From assembly GCF_029541745.1 (NCBI RefSeq), contig NZ_CP089746.1, forward strand, positions 5,093,559 to 5,157,558: a stretch of 64,000 bases of DNA. The letters are read 5' to 3'. Positions 1-9,042 of the stretch are shown here, one piece after another. The first letter of the stretch is position 1; the number at the start of each line of letters is the position of its first letter. Position numbers and translations under genes: made by a program. The notes beneath the pieces were generated by a model. That model ran no database searches, was not told where the DNA came from, and saw only the letters and a list, made by a program, of their open reading frames with translations. This DNA comes from Streptomyces sp. LX-29 (GTDB taxonomy: Bacteria > Actinomycetota > Actinomycetes > Streptomycetales > Streptomycetaceae).

Positions 1-1922
1 ACACCCCCGACATCGACGAGGACCAGGCCGAGCGCCCGGAGGACTCCTACGGGCTGCGGCGGCTGCTGCGCGGCTTCGGGCTGCCGCTCGGCCTCGCCCT
101 GGCCCTGGTCGCCGTGGACGCGCTGGCCGGTCTGCTGTTGCCCGTGCTGATCCGGCAGGGCATCGACGAGGGTGTGCAGCGTGCCGCGCTGGGCGCCGTG
201 TGGGTGGCGTCCGGGCTCGCCCTGCTGGTGGTGCTCGGGCAGTGGGCCGCGCAGATCGGGGAGACCCGACTGACCGGGCGGACCGGCGAGCGGGTGCTCT
301 ACTCCCTGCGCGTCAAGATCTTCGCCCAGCTCCAGCGGCTGGGCCTGGACTACTACGAGCGCGAGCTGACCGGCAAGGTCATGACCCGCATGACCACCGA
401 TGTCGACGCGCTCTCGACCTTCCTCCAAACCGGCCTGGTCACCGCCGTCGTCAGCCTGCTGAGCTTCTTCGGCATCCTGGTCGCGCTGCTCGTCATCGAC
501 GTACAACTGGCGATGGTGGTCTTCGCGACGCTGCCCCCGCTGATCATCGGCACCGTCTTCTTCCGGCGGCAGAGCGTCAAGGCGTACGAGCTGGCGCGCG
601 AGCGCATCAGCGGCGTCAACGCCGACCTCCAGGAGAGCGTCGCCGGGCTGCGGATCGTGCAGGCGTTCCGCCGCGAGGACAGCGGACGGCGGCGGTTCGC
701 CGAGCGCAGCGACGACTACCGCCGGGCCCGGGTGCACGGCCAGTGGCTGATCTCGATCTACTTCCCCTTCGTCCAACTGCTGTCCTCCGTCGCCGCCGCG
801 CTGGTGCTGATCGTCGGCGCCGGGCGGGTCGGCGACGGGACGCTCACCGCGGGCGCCCTGGTCGCGTACCTGCTCTACATCGACCTGTTCTTCGCCCCGG
901 TGCAGCAGCTCTCCCAGGTCTTCGACGGCTACCAGCAGGCCACCGTGTCGCTGCGCCGCATCCAGGAGCTGCTGCGCGAGCCGACCAGCACCCCGGTCGC
1001 CGAGCGGCCGCGCGATGTGCGCTCGCTGCGCGGCGAGATCGCCTTCGAGGACGTGCACTTCCACTACGGCGCGGCCGCGGAGGCCGCCACGGCCCCGGTG
1101 AGCGGTCCGGCATCGGAAAGCGGCGCGGCGGCGGACGCCCGTAAGGCCGCCGACGCCGGCGGCGGGGTCGGCGCCCGCGCCGACGAGGCGGCGCTCACCG
1201 GCATCGACCTGCACATACCCGCTGGGCAGACCGTCGCCTTCGTCGGCCAGACCGGCGCCGGCAAGTCCACCCTCGTCAAGCTGGTCGCCCGGTTCTACGA
1301 CCCCACCGCCGGCAGCGTCCGGGTGGACGGCGCGGACCTGCGCGAGCTCGACCTGACCCGCTACCGGCACCGGCTCGGCGTGGTCCCCCAGGAGTCCTAC
1401 CTCTTCGCCGGGACCGTGCGCGACGCCATCGCCTACGGTCGTCCCGGCGCCACCGACGCCGAGGTCGAGGCGGCCGCGCGGGCGGTGGGCGCGCACGCCA
1501 TGGTCGCCTCCCTGGAGGGCGGCTACCTCCACGAGGTCACCGAGCGCGGGCGCAACCTCTCCGCGGGCCAGCGGCAGTTGATCGCCCTGGCCCGTGCCGA
1601 GCTGGTCGACCCGGACGTGCTGCTGCTCGACGAGGCGACGGCGGCCCTGGACCTGGCGACCGAGGCGTTGGTCAACCAGGCCACCGACCGGCTCGCGGGC
1701 AAGCGCACCACGCTGGTGGTCGCCCATCGGCTCACCACGGCGGCCCGCGCCGACCGGGTGGTGGTGCTGCACCAGGGGCGGGTCGCCGAGGACGGCACCC
1801 ATGACGAGCTGCTGGCGCTCGGCGGACGCTACGCCGAGCTGTGGCGCACCTTCACGGGTGAGGCCGGGCCGACGGCGGCCGACGTCGACGAGGGCACGGC
1901 GACGGCCACGCTGGCGCGTTGA
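1..1922 (+). CDS. ABC exporter, fused membrane and ATPase domains (5' end outside window)
   Basis: C-terminal part of a type-I ABC half-transporter; the frame is open from base 3, so the true start lies upstream. The visible part has a transmembrane domain (roughly bases 80-960) followed by a nucleotide-binding domain: Walker A GQTGAGKST near 1243, signature LSAGQRQ near 1558, Walker B VLLLDEAT near 1618 and switch histidine VVAHR near 1717. An Ala/Gly-rich insert of about 35 residues (bases 1070-1190) interrupts the start of the ATPase domain. Such proteins export lipids, peptides or drugs as homo- or heterodimers; the substrate cannot be told. An upstream partner half-transporter is likely but not visible. 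Confidence 0.93.
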   Translation, partial: TPDIDEDQAERPEDSYGLRRLLRGFGLPLGLALALVAVDALAGLLLPVLIRQGIDEGVQRAALGAVWVASGLALLVVLGQWAAQIGETRLTGRTGERVLYSLRVKIFAQLQRLGLDYYERELTGKVMTRMTTDVDALSTFLQTGLVTAVVSLLSFFGILVALLVIDVQLAMVVFATLPPLIIGTVFFRRQSVKAYELARERISGVNADLQESVAGLRIVQAFRREDSGRRRFAERSDDYRRARVHGQWLISIYFPFVQLLSSVAAALVLIVGAGRVGDGTLTAGALVAYLLYIDLFFAPVQQLSQVFDGYQQATVSLRRIQELLREPTSTPVAERPRDVRSLRGEIAFEDVHFHYGAAAEAATAPVSGPASESGAAADARKAADAGGGVGARADEAALTGIDLHIPAGQTVAFVGQTGAGKSTLVKLVARFYDPTAGSVRVDGADLRELDLTRYRHRLGVVPQESYLFAGTVRDAIAYGRPGATDAEVEAAARAVGAHAMVASLEGGYLHEVTERGRNLSAGQRQLIALARAELVDPDVLLLDEATAALDLATEALVNQATDRLAGKRTTLVVAHRLTTAARADRVVVLHQGRVAEDGTHDELLALGGRYAELWRTFTGEAGPTAADVDEGTATATLAR

Positions 1923-1971
1923 CCCTGGCGGGTGCGTGGTCGGCGGTCGTCCGCCGTTCTCGTTTCTCGTC

Positions 1972-2007
1972 GGGGGCTCGGGGGCTCGGGGGCTCGGGGG
2001 CTGGGGG
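1972..2007. repeat. 8-bp GGGGGCTC microsatellite
   Basis: Three exact tandem copies of GGGGGCTC at 1972-1995 followed by degenerate G-rich copies. It lies in the spacer after the ABC exporter gene and has no evident coding role. Confidence 0.7.
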
Positions 2008-2067
2008 TCGGTGAGGTGCCGCCGGTCTCCGCCGCGGAGGTTGCTCGCCGTCGGGGCGGGAGGGTTT

Positions 2068-2107
2068 CGCTACGCGCCGTAGTTGCCTTCGGCTACGGCG
2101 CGTAGCG
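2068..2107. terminator. Hairpin between convergent genes
   Basis: Perfect 15-bp inverted repeat (arms 2068-2082 and 2093-2107, 10-nt loop) between the ABC exporter (+) and the convergent gene at 2128-2592 (-). Likely a bidirectional terminator; no T-tract, as is common in Streptomyces. Confidence 0.7.
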
Positions 2108-2127
2108 GCCACCGGGCTCCGCGGCCG

Positions 2128-2592
2128 CTAGGGCTCCATGCCGCTCACCCGGGCTATCGCCTCCACCTCCCGGCGGTCCCGCTCCCGCTGCTCCGCCTCG
2201 GCCGCCACCCGCTGCTTGTGTCGCTGGAGGAACTCGGGGTCGTCCGCGCGGTCCTGGGGCACCAGGACCTTCATGCCCTTGGCGTGCGGGCTGTCCCCCA
2301 GGTCCACCACGACCCGCTCGTCCTGCGACGTCAACAGGCCGAAGAGCACCAGCAGTTCCGCCTGTAGTGCCGGCGTGAACAGCTCCTTCTCCTCCGGGCC
2401 CATGCCGAGCTCGTACGTCCCTCCCCGTACGGCGGGTGAGGTGCTCAGCTCCCGCAGCAGACGCATGAGCAGCTCCAACGCCCGTGGCTCGACCCGCTCC
2501 TGCAGTTCCGTCAGGTACTGCCTCAGCCGCTCGGCCCGTTCGCTCCGCTCGTGCCGTTCGTCTCGGTCCATGTAGGCAGCATGCGCCATCAC
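2128..2592 (-). CDS. Conserved hypothetical protein, helical and highly charged
   Basis: A 154-residue protein with no signal peptide or membrane segment. It is rich in Glu/Arg and predicted by eye to be mostly helical, with charged stretches at both ends. I do not recognise a domain. Two starts are possible: the ATG at 2592 or an in-frame ATG at 2571 (MDRDER); neither has a clear Shine-Dalgarno sequence. It diverges from the secreted peptidase gene at 2718, about 125 bp away. Codon usage is typical of a real gene. Confidence 0.7.
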   Translation of the reverse strand: MMAHAAYMDRDERHERSERAERLRQYLTELQERVEPRALELLMRLLRELSTSPAVRGGTYELGMGPEEKELFTPALQAELLVLFGLLTSQDERVVVDLGDSPHAKGMKVLVPQDRADDPEFLQRHKQRVAAEAEQRERDRREVEAIARVSGMEP

Positions 2593-2717
2593 GCGCCGCT
2601 ACGAAAGAGGGCGAGCGACAACTCTCCGTATTCACAAGCGCGATGGACGGGGCTAGCGGGTCGGGTAGCGCCCCCGATAGGTTTCCCGGCGACCTCTGAG
2701 AAGGAAGGGGAGCGCGC

Positions 2718-4142
2718 ATGCGCAAGGCGCTCAGATGGCTGCTGTCGCTCGTGGTGCTGATAGGCACCGCGGTCGTCGGCAGCGCGTCGTCCATGACGGC
2801 GGCCCACGCCGCCGAGCCGGACATCAAGGAACGCATCCTCGCGATACCGGGGATGAGCCTTATCGAGGAGAAGCCCTACGAGGGCTACCGCTTCTTCGTG
2901 CTCAACTACACGCAGCCGATCGACCACCGGCACCCGTCCAAGGGCACCTTCCAGCAGCGGCTGACCCTGCTGCACAAGGCCACGGACCGGCCGACGGTGT
3001 TCTTCACCTCCGGCTACAACGTCAACACCAACCCGCGCCGCAGCGAGCCCACGCAGATCGTCGACGGCAACCAGGTCTCGATGGAGTACCGCTTCTTCAC
3101 TCCGTCCCGACCCCAGCCGGCCGACTGGTCCAAGCTCGACATCCAGCAGGCCGCCAAGGACCAGCACCGCATCTTCAAGGCGCTGAAGCCGATCTACGGC
3201 AAGAACTGGCTGGCCACCGGCGGCAGCAAGGGGGGCATGACGGCCACCTACTACCGTCGCTTCTTCCCGAACGACATGGACGGCACCGTCGCCTACGTCG
3301 CCCCCAACGACGTGCGCAACAAGGAGGACTCGGCCTACGACCGCTTCTTCCGCACCGTCGGCACCGCCGAGTGCCGCGCCAAGCTCAACGCGGTGCAGCG
3401 CGAGGCCCTGGTGCGGCGCGACGAGATCGTCGACCGCTACCAGAAGTGGGCGGCCGAGGAGAAGCAGACCTTCACCGTCGTGGGCAGCGCCGACAAGGCG
3501 TACGAGAACGTGGTGCTCGACCTGGTGTGGGCCTTCTGGCAGTACCACCTGCTGAAGGACTGCGACACGGTGCCGGCGGCGACCGCCTCCACCGATGACC
3601 TGTACACCTTCATCGATGACATCTCCGGCTTCTCCGCCTACACCGACCAGGGCCTGGCGAACTACACCCCGTACTACTACCAGGCGGGCACCGAGCTGGG
3701 CGCGCCCTCCTTCAAGACCCCGCACCTGAAGGGCCTGCTGCGCTACCCGGGCATCTACAACCCGCGCAACTACGTGCCCCGCGACATCCCGATGACCTTC
3801 AAGCCGTGGGCCATGCGGGACGTCGACCGCTGGGTGCGCCACCACAGCGAGCGGATGCTCTTCGTCAACGGCGCCAACGACCCGTGGGCGGCGGAGCCGT
3901 TCCGCGTAGGTCGCGGGTCCGAGGACAGCTACGTCTTCACCGTCCCCGGCGGCAACCACGGCTCCAACGTGGCCGGGCTGCCCGCCGCGCAGAAGGAGAA
4001 GGCCACCCAGGAGATCCTGGAGTGGGCGGGGGTCGCCCCGGCCGCCGTCCGTGAGGGCGACAAGCCGGCCAAGCGGCTGACCCCCTACGACCCGAAGCTC
4101 GACAAGCAGCTCGTCGAGCGCGAGCCGCTGCTGCGGCCGTAA
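2718..4142 (+). CDS. Secreted tripeptidyl aminopeptidase, PS-10 / S37-like serine peptidase
   Basis: A 474-residue secreted alpha/beta-hydrolase-type peptidase that removes tripeptides from protein N-termini. It starts with a clear Sec signal (MRKALRW, hydrophobic core, cleavage near AHA-A at about residue 31) and a good ribosome site (GGAAGGGGAG, 6-7 nt before the ATG). The nucleophile serine is in GGSKGG at about residue 170; an acid in NGANDPW and a histidine in GGNHGSN near the C-terminus complete a plausible triad. The family is well known from Streptomyces culture fluids, where it trims secreted proteins. Single-gene unit, convergent with the lipoprotein gene at 4150. Confidence 0.9.
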   Translation: MRKALRWLLSLVVLIGTAVVGSASSMTAAHAAEPDIKERILAIPGMSLIEEKPYEGYRFFVLNYTQPIDHRHPSKGTFQQRLTLLHKATDRPTVFFTSGYNVNTNPRRSEPTQIVDGNQVSMEYRFFTPSRPQPADWSKLDIQQAAKDQHRIFKALKPIYGKNWLATGGSKGGMTATYYRRFFPNDMDGTVAYVAPNDVRNKEDSAYDRFFRTVGTAECRAKLNAVQREALVRRDEIVDRYQKWAAEEKQTFTVVGSADKAYENVVLDLVWAFWQYHLLKDCDTVPAATASTDDLYTFIDDISGFSAYTDQGLANYTPYYYQAGTELGAPSFKTPHLKGLLRYPGIYNPRNYVPRDIPMTFKPWAMRDVDRWVRHHSERMLFVNGANDPWAAEPFRVGRGSEDSYVFTVPGGNHGSNVAGLPAAQKEKATQEILEWAGVAPAAVREGDKPAKRLTPYDPKLDKQLVEREPLLRP

Positions 4143-4149
4143 CGGTCGT

Positions 4150-4836
4150 TCAGCCCTCGGGGCCGTCCGAACCGCTCAGGGGACGGGATCGGACGGCGCA
4201 CCCCACCGGCAGTTCGCCGTCCAGGTGCACATAGAGGGCGGTGCCCGGTGGGCAGTCAGCCCGCCGGGCCACCGCCGCCACCAGCCGGAACTCCGGCGGC
4301 CGGGCCCCCGAGCCGTCACAGGCCGTCTCCCGCACCTCGCCGCGCCGGGCGCCGTAGACGCAGTCGCCGACCACCGTGCGCGGCCCGCCGCCGGCGCCCG
4401 GGTCGCCCGGATGCGGCGGCTCCAACGCGCGCATGCAGGCGTAGCCCTCCGGCGCCGTGCCGTCGCCGTCCTCGTCCGCGTCCGGACGGGCGCCGGAGAT
4501 GTGCAGCACGAAGTCGGTGCGCTCCGGACAGTGGGTTCCGGAGTCCGGCGTCCCCTCGTAGCGGGCCAACACCCGCGCGGTCGCCCGTTCACTGGTGCAC
4601 GGCACCTCGGTGAAGGCCGTCCGCCGCTGAGCGCCGCACTCGCCCCGAGCCAGGAAGGTCGCGCCGTAGTCGGCGCTCCCCGTGGCCGCCGCCGGCGTCG
4701 TCCCATCGGCCCGCCCGTCCCCGTGGCAGCCGGTCAGCCCCATCGCCGTCCCGGCCAGCGCGAGCGCCAGCACGGCCGCGCGGGACCCGGCGCCGCGCCA
4801 CGGCGAGCGTTCGCGTGTCCCGCCCTCCATTCCCAC
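4150..4836 (-). CDS. Putative lipoprotein, cysteine-rich
   Basis: A 228-residue protein with an N-terminal export signal ending in the lipobox LTGC at about residue 37, so it is predicted to be lipid-anchored on the outer face of the membrane. The mature part has about eight further cysteines spaced along the chain, suggesting several disulphides, and an Asp/Glu-rich loop in the middle. No enzyme motif is recognised. Downstream of the GH3 gene on the same strand, but separated by about 200 bp with a small tandem repeat, so co-transcription is uncertain. Confidence 0.8.
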   Translation of the reverse strand: MGMEGGTRERSPWRGAGSRAAVLALALAGTAMGLTGCHGDGRADGTTPAAATGSADYGATFLARGECGAQRRTAFTEVPCTSERATARVLARYEGTPDSGTHCPERTDFVLHISGARPDADEDGDGTAPEGYACMRALEPPHPGDPGAGGGPRTVVGDCVYGARRGEVRETACDGSGARPPEFRLVAAVARRADCPPGTALYVHLDGELPVGCAVRSRPLSGSDGPEG

Positions 4837-4970
4837 CCCCGGCCGCCAGCCTGGGCCGCGCGGGCGGGCGCACGCCAGGCGTACGGCGCGGAATCCGTCG
4901 GCCGCGGGGGGACGCGCGGGAGCACGCCGTACTCGCCGTACGCCGGGCGCGGGGCCGCCGCGCCGCGCCC

Positions 4971-5009
4971 GTACGACGGCCCCGTACGACGGCCCCGTAC
5001 GACGGCCCC
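4971..5009. repeat. 13-bp tandem repeat GTACGACGGCCCC
   Basis: Three perfect tandem copies beginning at 4971, 4984 and 4997 in the spacer between the GH3 gene stop and the lipoprotein gene start. The unit contains GTAC and CGACGG and could form slipped structures. No other role seen. Confidence 0.85.
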
Positions 5010-5040
5010 GTGCACCGCCTCGGTACGTCGTACCGACCCC

Positions 5041-6876
5041 TCAGTACGACAGTCCGTGGCCGATCGGGTAGAGCAGCCGGGACGGGTCGTCCGCGCGGGG
5101 CACCGCGACCGGCAGCCGGCCGCGCGGCCGGACGCGCCCGGCCAGCACCCGCGCGGCCGCCCGCAGTTCCACATCGGTCCAGGAGTAGGTGGCCAGCGAG
5201 GCCGCCAGGCCGTAGCCGGTCACCTGGGCGATGTCGTACGGGTTGCGCAGCGCGAGATGGACGACGGGGACGCCGGTCGCGGTGAGCGCCGCCACCAGGG
5301 TGCGCTGGCCGGAGCTCGGACCCACGTTGTACGTCGCCACGAGCACCGCGTCCCGGCCGCGCGCCCGCGCCACCGCCGCCGCGATCCGCTCCGGTGACGG
5401 GTCGGGCCGGGAGCCGGTCCCGGTGGACAACGCCTCGGCGGTGAATCCCAGTTCGGTCAGGGCCCGCGCGAGCACGGCGGTGGGCGGTCCGCCGGTGCCC
5501 GAGGGGGCGGCCGGGTCGACGCCGACGACCAGCAGCGAGCGGTGCCGGCGGGGCGAGAGCGGCAGCAGCCCGGCGTCGTCGGCGACCAGCGTCGTGGTCC
5601 GCCCGGCGATCCGGTCGGCGGCCCGGAGATGGGCCGGCACGCCCACCGTGCGGTCCACCGCGCGGTCGCTGGTGTACGGGTCGGCGAACAGTCCGCGGCG
5701 CGCCTTCAGCTCCAGGATCCGCAGGATCGAGGCGTCCAACCGCGCCTCGCTCAGCTCCCCGTCCCGCACCGCCTGGTGCACCCCGCGCCAGGCCGTGGGC
5801 AGGTCGGGCGGGTTCAGCAGCTGGTCGGCGCCGGCCTTCAGGGCGAGCACCGGCACCCTCGCGTCGCCGTACTTCTCGCGCACCCCCGCCATGCCGAGCG
5901 AGTCGGTCACCACCACGCCGTCGAAGCCGAGTTCGCCGCGGAGCACCCCGGTGAGGATCGGCCGGGAGAGCGTCGCCGGGTCGTCCACCGGGTCCAGCGC
6001 GGGGAACAGCAGATGCGCCGTCATGATCGCGTCGATGCCGGCCGCGATCGCCGCACGGAACGGCGGGGCGTCCAGCCGCTCCCACTCCGCCCGCGAATGG
6101 GTGATCAGCGGCAGCCCGACATGGCTGTCCACGGTGGTGTCGCCGTGCCCGGGGAAGTGCTTGGCGGTGGCCGCGACCCCGCTCCGCTGGTACCCCCTGA
6201 CCTGGGCGGCGACCAGGCGGGCCACGGCCTGTGGGTCGGCGCCGAAGGAGCGCACGCCGATGACCGGGTTGGCCGGGTTGACGTTGACGTCCGCGACCGG
6301 CGCGTAGTCCTGTCGGATGCCCATGGCGGCCAGCTCGGCACCGGCGATGCGGGCGGCGGTGCGTACGTCCTCCGTGCTCCCGCCCGCGCCCAGCGCCATC
6401 GCGCCGGGGAAGAGGGTGGCCGGCGCGCCGACGCGGGCCACGATGCCGTGCTCCTGGTCGGTGGTGATCAGCAACGGCAGCGGGGTGGGCTGGGCCAGCC
6501 CGGCGCGCTGGATGCCGTTGGACAGGTCGGCGATCTGGTGCGGCTCACGGGTGTTGTGCGCCCAGGCGAAGTAGATGATCCCCCCGACGTGGTATGCCTC
6601 GACCAGCTCGGCGGCGTTGGCGACGCCCATCTCCTTGCGGTTCGCCTCGACGTCGACGGGGTCCGGCGCGGTCGCCGAGTGCCCGTACACCCGCATCACG
6701 AAGAGCTGGCCGACCTTCTCCTCCAGCGTCATCCGGGAGATCAGGGCCCGCAGCCGGGCCCGGTCGGGTCTGCCGGCCCCGACGACTTCCCCCGCCCGTT
6801 CGGCGGCCCCGGCGGCTCCGGTGGCGCAGGCGGCGGCCGTGGCGGCCGTGGCGGTGAGCAGCGTACGTCGGTGCAC
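5041..6876 (-). CDS. Secreted glycoside hydrolase family 3, NagZ-type beta-N-acetylglucosaminidase
   Basis: A 611-residue exported hydrolase. The GTG start at 6876 is chosen because GAAGGGG lies 6 nt upstream and the protein then begins with a signal peptide carrying twin arginines (HRRTLLTA followed by an Ala-rich core, about 28 residues). The GH3 TIM barrel carries KHFPGHGDTTVDSH at about residues 238-251, the acid/base loop diagnostic of NagZ-like enzymes, and the nucleophile Asp in VVTDSLGMAG near residue 324; a C-terminal GH3 domain follows. It probably releases GlcNAc from chitin- or peptidoglycan-derived oligosaccharides. The frame stays open upstream to 7710 through unrelated remnants; that extension is not part of the gene. 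Confidence 0.9.
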   Translation of the reverse strand: MHRRTLLTATAATAAACATGAAGAAERAGEVVGAGRPDRARLRALISRMTLEEKVGQLFVMRVYGHSATAPDPVDVEANRKEMGVANAAELVEAYHVGGIIYFAWAHNTREPHQIADLSNGIQRAGLAQPTPLPLLITTDQEHGIVARVGAPATLFPGAMALGAGGSTEDVRTAARIAGAELAAMGIRQDYAPVADVNVNPANPVIGVRSFGADPQAVARLVAAQVRGYQRSGVAATAKHFPGHGDTTVDSHVGLPLITHSRAEWERLDAPPFRAAIAAGIDAIMTAHLLFPALDPVDDPATLSRPILTGVLRGELGFDGVVVTDSLGMAGVREKYGDARVPVLALKAGADQLLNPPDLPTAWRGVHQAVRDGELSEARLDASILRILELKARRGLFADPYTSDRAVDRTVGVPAHLRAADRIAGRTTTLVADDAGLLPLSPRRHRSLLVVGVDPAAPSGTGGPPTAVLARALTELGFTAEALSTGTGSRPDPSPERIAAAVARARGRDAVLVATYNVGPSSGQRTLVAALTATGVPVVHLALRNPYDIAQVTGYGLAASLATYSWTDVELRAAARVLAGRVRPRGRLPVAVPRADDPSRLLYPIGHGLSY

Positions 6877-7208
6877 CTCGCGCCCCTTCCGTGGCAGGAC
6901 ATGGCGAAGAGTCGCCTCTTGGCACGGCATAGGCGCGGACGCGGGGCGGGTCAAGGGGGTGGGATGTGCCGCCGCCGGCACAGGTCCGCGAGGGGCGTGC
7001 CGGCGGCGGGGCACTGCCGGCCGCGGGCGGCGGAGAGGGAGGTCGGCGTTCGCAGCCAGCAGCGAGGCCGACACCGCACCGCGGAGGCTTCCCGGCAGCA
7101 CGTTCCTTGGACGGGGGGCCTCGCGGAGCGGTTCCACCGGGCCGATGACCCCGGCCGGGTCGGGTGGTGTTTCCCGCCCACCCGCCCCCACCTGTGCGGG
7201 GACCGCCG
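6877..7208. other. Intergenic, no gene seen
   Basis: Upstream region of the GH3 gene, about 330 bp. It is GC-rich and shows no frame with coding character other than open-frame noise. It joins core-type DNA on the left to the accessory island on the right. Confidence 0.5.
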
Positions 7209-7464
7209 TTACGTCGTGAGTGCGGCCGGAGTGATCGTGCGGGCTCGCTCGTAGAGGTCCCGGGCGGCATGGTTGCCCAGGTGCGGTCGGATGAGCTTGA
7301 ACATGTTCTGCACACGCTGGTCCGCGCGCCCGGACTGGACCAACGGGTCGCTCGGTCATGGCGATGACCATGTCGACGTCTGGCATCCGGATGCGCTGCA
7401 CCTGCCCCGTGTGAGCGGCCTCCATCCTGCCTACGACATCGGGCAAGTCGGGGACGTGAGGGCG
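7209..7464 (-). pseudogene. Internally deleted HTH/TPR regulator remnant, copy 1
   Basis: Two pieces of one Streptomyces HTH/TPR-type regulator joined by a deletion. Bases 7464-7351 encode a fragment beginning PDLPDVVGRMEA and containing DVDMVIAMTER, the start of the C-terminal domain. A different frame, about 7352-7209, encodes the family's extreme C-terminus (LVQSGRADQRVQ through YERARTITP to a stop). Roughly 250 residues are missing between the pieces and the frame shifts at the join. Family assignment rests on my recollection of related actinomycete proteins. The sequence next to it is a CYTH fragment, mirroring the arrangement at 13285-14015. Confidence 0.7.
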
Positions 7465-7476
7465 ACCGAGAAACGT

Positions 7477-7723
7477 CGTGAAGTCTTCCTCACGGAGGCC
7501 GAGTTCGCTCATGACATTCCAAATATCGTCAAGCGCCGATAAGAGTTCTTCATCCTCTTGGACCATGGTCTCGACTTCCAGGAAAGTTCCCGCGATCTCC
7601 GGCACTTCGACCAGCGTCGCGAGCAGGCCGCACCCGTGAGAGCTGATCTCACAGTTCCGGCATCGCTTCCGGAACGAGATCACCTGATCGAAACCGAGGC
7701 CGCGCAACAAGGCCTGAACGGTG
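7477..7723 (-). pseudogene. CYTH-domain protein, C-terminal fragment, copy 1
   Basis: About 80 residues (LLATLVEVPEIAGTFLEVET and neighbours) nearly identical to the C-terminal half of the intact CYTH gene at 13419-14015. The N-terminal half with the ExExK signature is absent: homology stops at about 7723. At the other end the reading frame passes directly into the HTH/TPR remnant, so the original CYTH stop and the following start have been deleted. Confidence 0.85.
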
Positions 7724-7779
7724 CAGGGCGGGCGTAGTCGTGATCCACATGAATTGCCGAAGCTAACCGCCGCCGGAAA

Positions 7780-8226
7780 CTACGCGGGCTCTCCACGGTC
7801 GGCCAGGAGCAGGGCGAGGGGCCCGGCCGGGAGGAGGAATCGGCGCTGGGAGGCGGCGTCGAGGGCGTCGGCCATGGGCCACCAGGACAGTTTGAATCCC
7901 TCCTCCGTCGGGGTCAGCTCCTGCGGTCCGAGCGTCAGCCCTTGGGCTTCGTAGAGGTGTACGCGGGCAGTCGATTCCAGGGTGATCGCGTACGCGCCCA
8001 GGTGCCGCCACCGAGTGGCGGTGATCCCGGCCTCTTCACGCAGTTCCCGTCGAGCGCACTCTTCGGGGGTCTCGCCGTCCTCGCGACGACCGCCGGGCAG
8101 GAACAGGTACTCGCCGCCATGGCGGGGGAAGTCGGCCGACAGCAGGGCCACCAATCCATCCGCGTCGCGGGCCACCACCACCGCCGCGTCGCGGGCCGGG
8201 CCGCGTGCGGGAACGTCGTCGCTCAT
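7780..8226 (-). CDS. NUDIX hydrolase
   Basis: A 148-residue cytoplasmic NUDIX hydrolase, which would cleave a nucleoside diphosphate linked to another group. Residues 46-68 fit the full NUDIX box Gx5Ex7REUxEExGU with all catalytic acids present. Last gene of a five-gene operon, starting 24 nt after the hydrolase gene stop. In this context it may act on, or clean up, a nucleotide-linked intermediate made by the kinase and radical SAM enzyme; the substrate is unknown. Confidence 0.9.
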   Translation of the reverse strand: MSDDVPARGPARDAAVVVARDADGLVALLSADFPRHGGEYLFLPGGRREDGETPEECARRELREEAGITATRWRHLGAYAITLESTARVHLYEAQGLTLGPQELTPTEEGFKLSWWPMADALDAASQRRFLLPAGPLALLLADRGEPA

Positions 8227-8250
8227 GGCGCGCGAGCATAGCGGTGACCC

Positions 8251-9042
8251 TCAACGCACCCAGGCCGCGAACGGCACATTCATCACGACGGGATGCGCGA
8301 TGCCCCGGCCGTGGTAGCCGTCGTCTCCGTAGGCGTCGCCGTGATCGGCGCACATGATGACCAGCCACCTTCGCTTCGCGGTCAGGGTGGTGACCAGGCG
8401 ATCGAGGTGTTCGTCTGCGTATGCGAGCGCGGCCTTCTGGGAGGCGGTGGTGTCGGTGCTCTCCCCTATGTAGTGGCCATGGGGTACGTGGGTGGCCGAG
8501 ACGTTGACAAACAGGAACAGACGCCGCCCGGCGTGCGTGTCGGCGACCTCCAGGGCCTGGTCCACCTGGTGCCGAGTGGAGTCCGGTTCCGGGGAGCAGA
8601 ACTCCGGCCGCCAGTAGTCCTCGTCGAACATGTCGGGCAGCACGCCGCCGAGCGGAGTCTCGCGGGAGAAGTAGGTCACCCCTCCGATGCACACGGTGCG
8701 ATACCCGTTGTGACCGAGCCCCGTGAGGAGGTTGGGGGCATCGAACACGAACGTCTGGAGATCGACTGCCTTGAACGCCGGGGGGCGGCATTCCCACAGG
8801 CGGGGTGGCTGGTTGGGCTGGGGGAGCTTGGGCAGGAACCCGGAGAAGTACGCCATGTGCGCGGGCAGCGTGAAGGAGCCGGGGGTCTGTCGCCGTTCCC
8901 AGCCACCTTCGGGCAGCAGCCCGGCCAGGTGCGGGGTCAGACCCTCGTCGTACGCGGCGCGGGCCACGTCGTACCGCAGAGCGTCCAAGGTGACGAACAA
9001 GATGCCCGCCCCGGAGCCGATGAGTTCAGCCGCGTTGATCAC
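8251..9042 (-). CDS. STM4013-like hydrolase, alkaline phosphatase superfamily
   Basis: A 263-residue soluble metalloenzyme of the sulfatase / alkaline-phosphatase superfamily. Metal-ligand candidates are D20 in FVTLDALRYD and D233/H234 in CADHGD, with further His at 244 and 250; the nucleophile region is TPGSFTLPAH (residues 53-61), lacking the CxPxR sulfatase signature. The N-terminal pattern closely resembles, from memory, the STM4013/SEN3800 hydrolases, which also sit in operons with radical SAM genes and have no assigned reaction. The GTG start at 9042 overlaps the upstream stop (GTGA), indicating translational coupling. A phosphatase or phosphodiesterase role is an inference. Confidence 0.8.
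   Translation of the reverse strand: MINAAELIGSGAGILFVTLDALRYDVARAAYDEGLTPHLAGLLPEGGWERRQTPGSFTLPAHMAYFSGFLPKLPQPNQPPRLWECRPPAFKAVDLQTFVFDAPNLLTGLGHNGYRTVCIGGVTYFSRETPLGGVLPDMFDEDYWRPEFCSPEPDSTRHQVDQALEVADTHAGRRLFLFVNVSATHVPHGHYIGESTDTTASQKAALAYADEHLDRLVTTLTAKRRWLVIMCADHGDAYGDDGYHGRGIAHPVVMNVPFAAWVR

Noticed and set aside
5041..7710. One 889-residue protein joining CYTH, HTH/TPR and GH3 parts
   Set aside because: The GH3 gene has its own GTG, ribosome site and signal peptide at 6876; the upstream part is a chain of fragments, one out of frame, kept open only by high GC.
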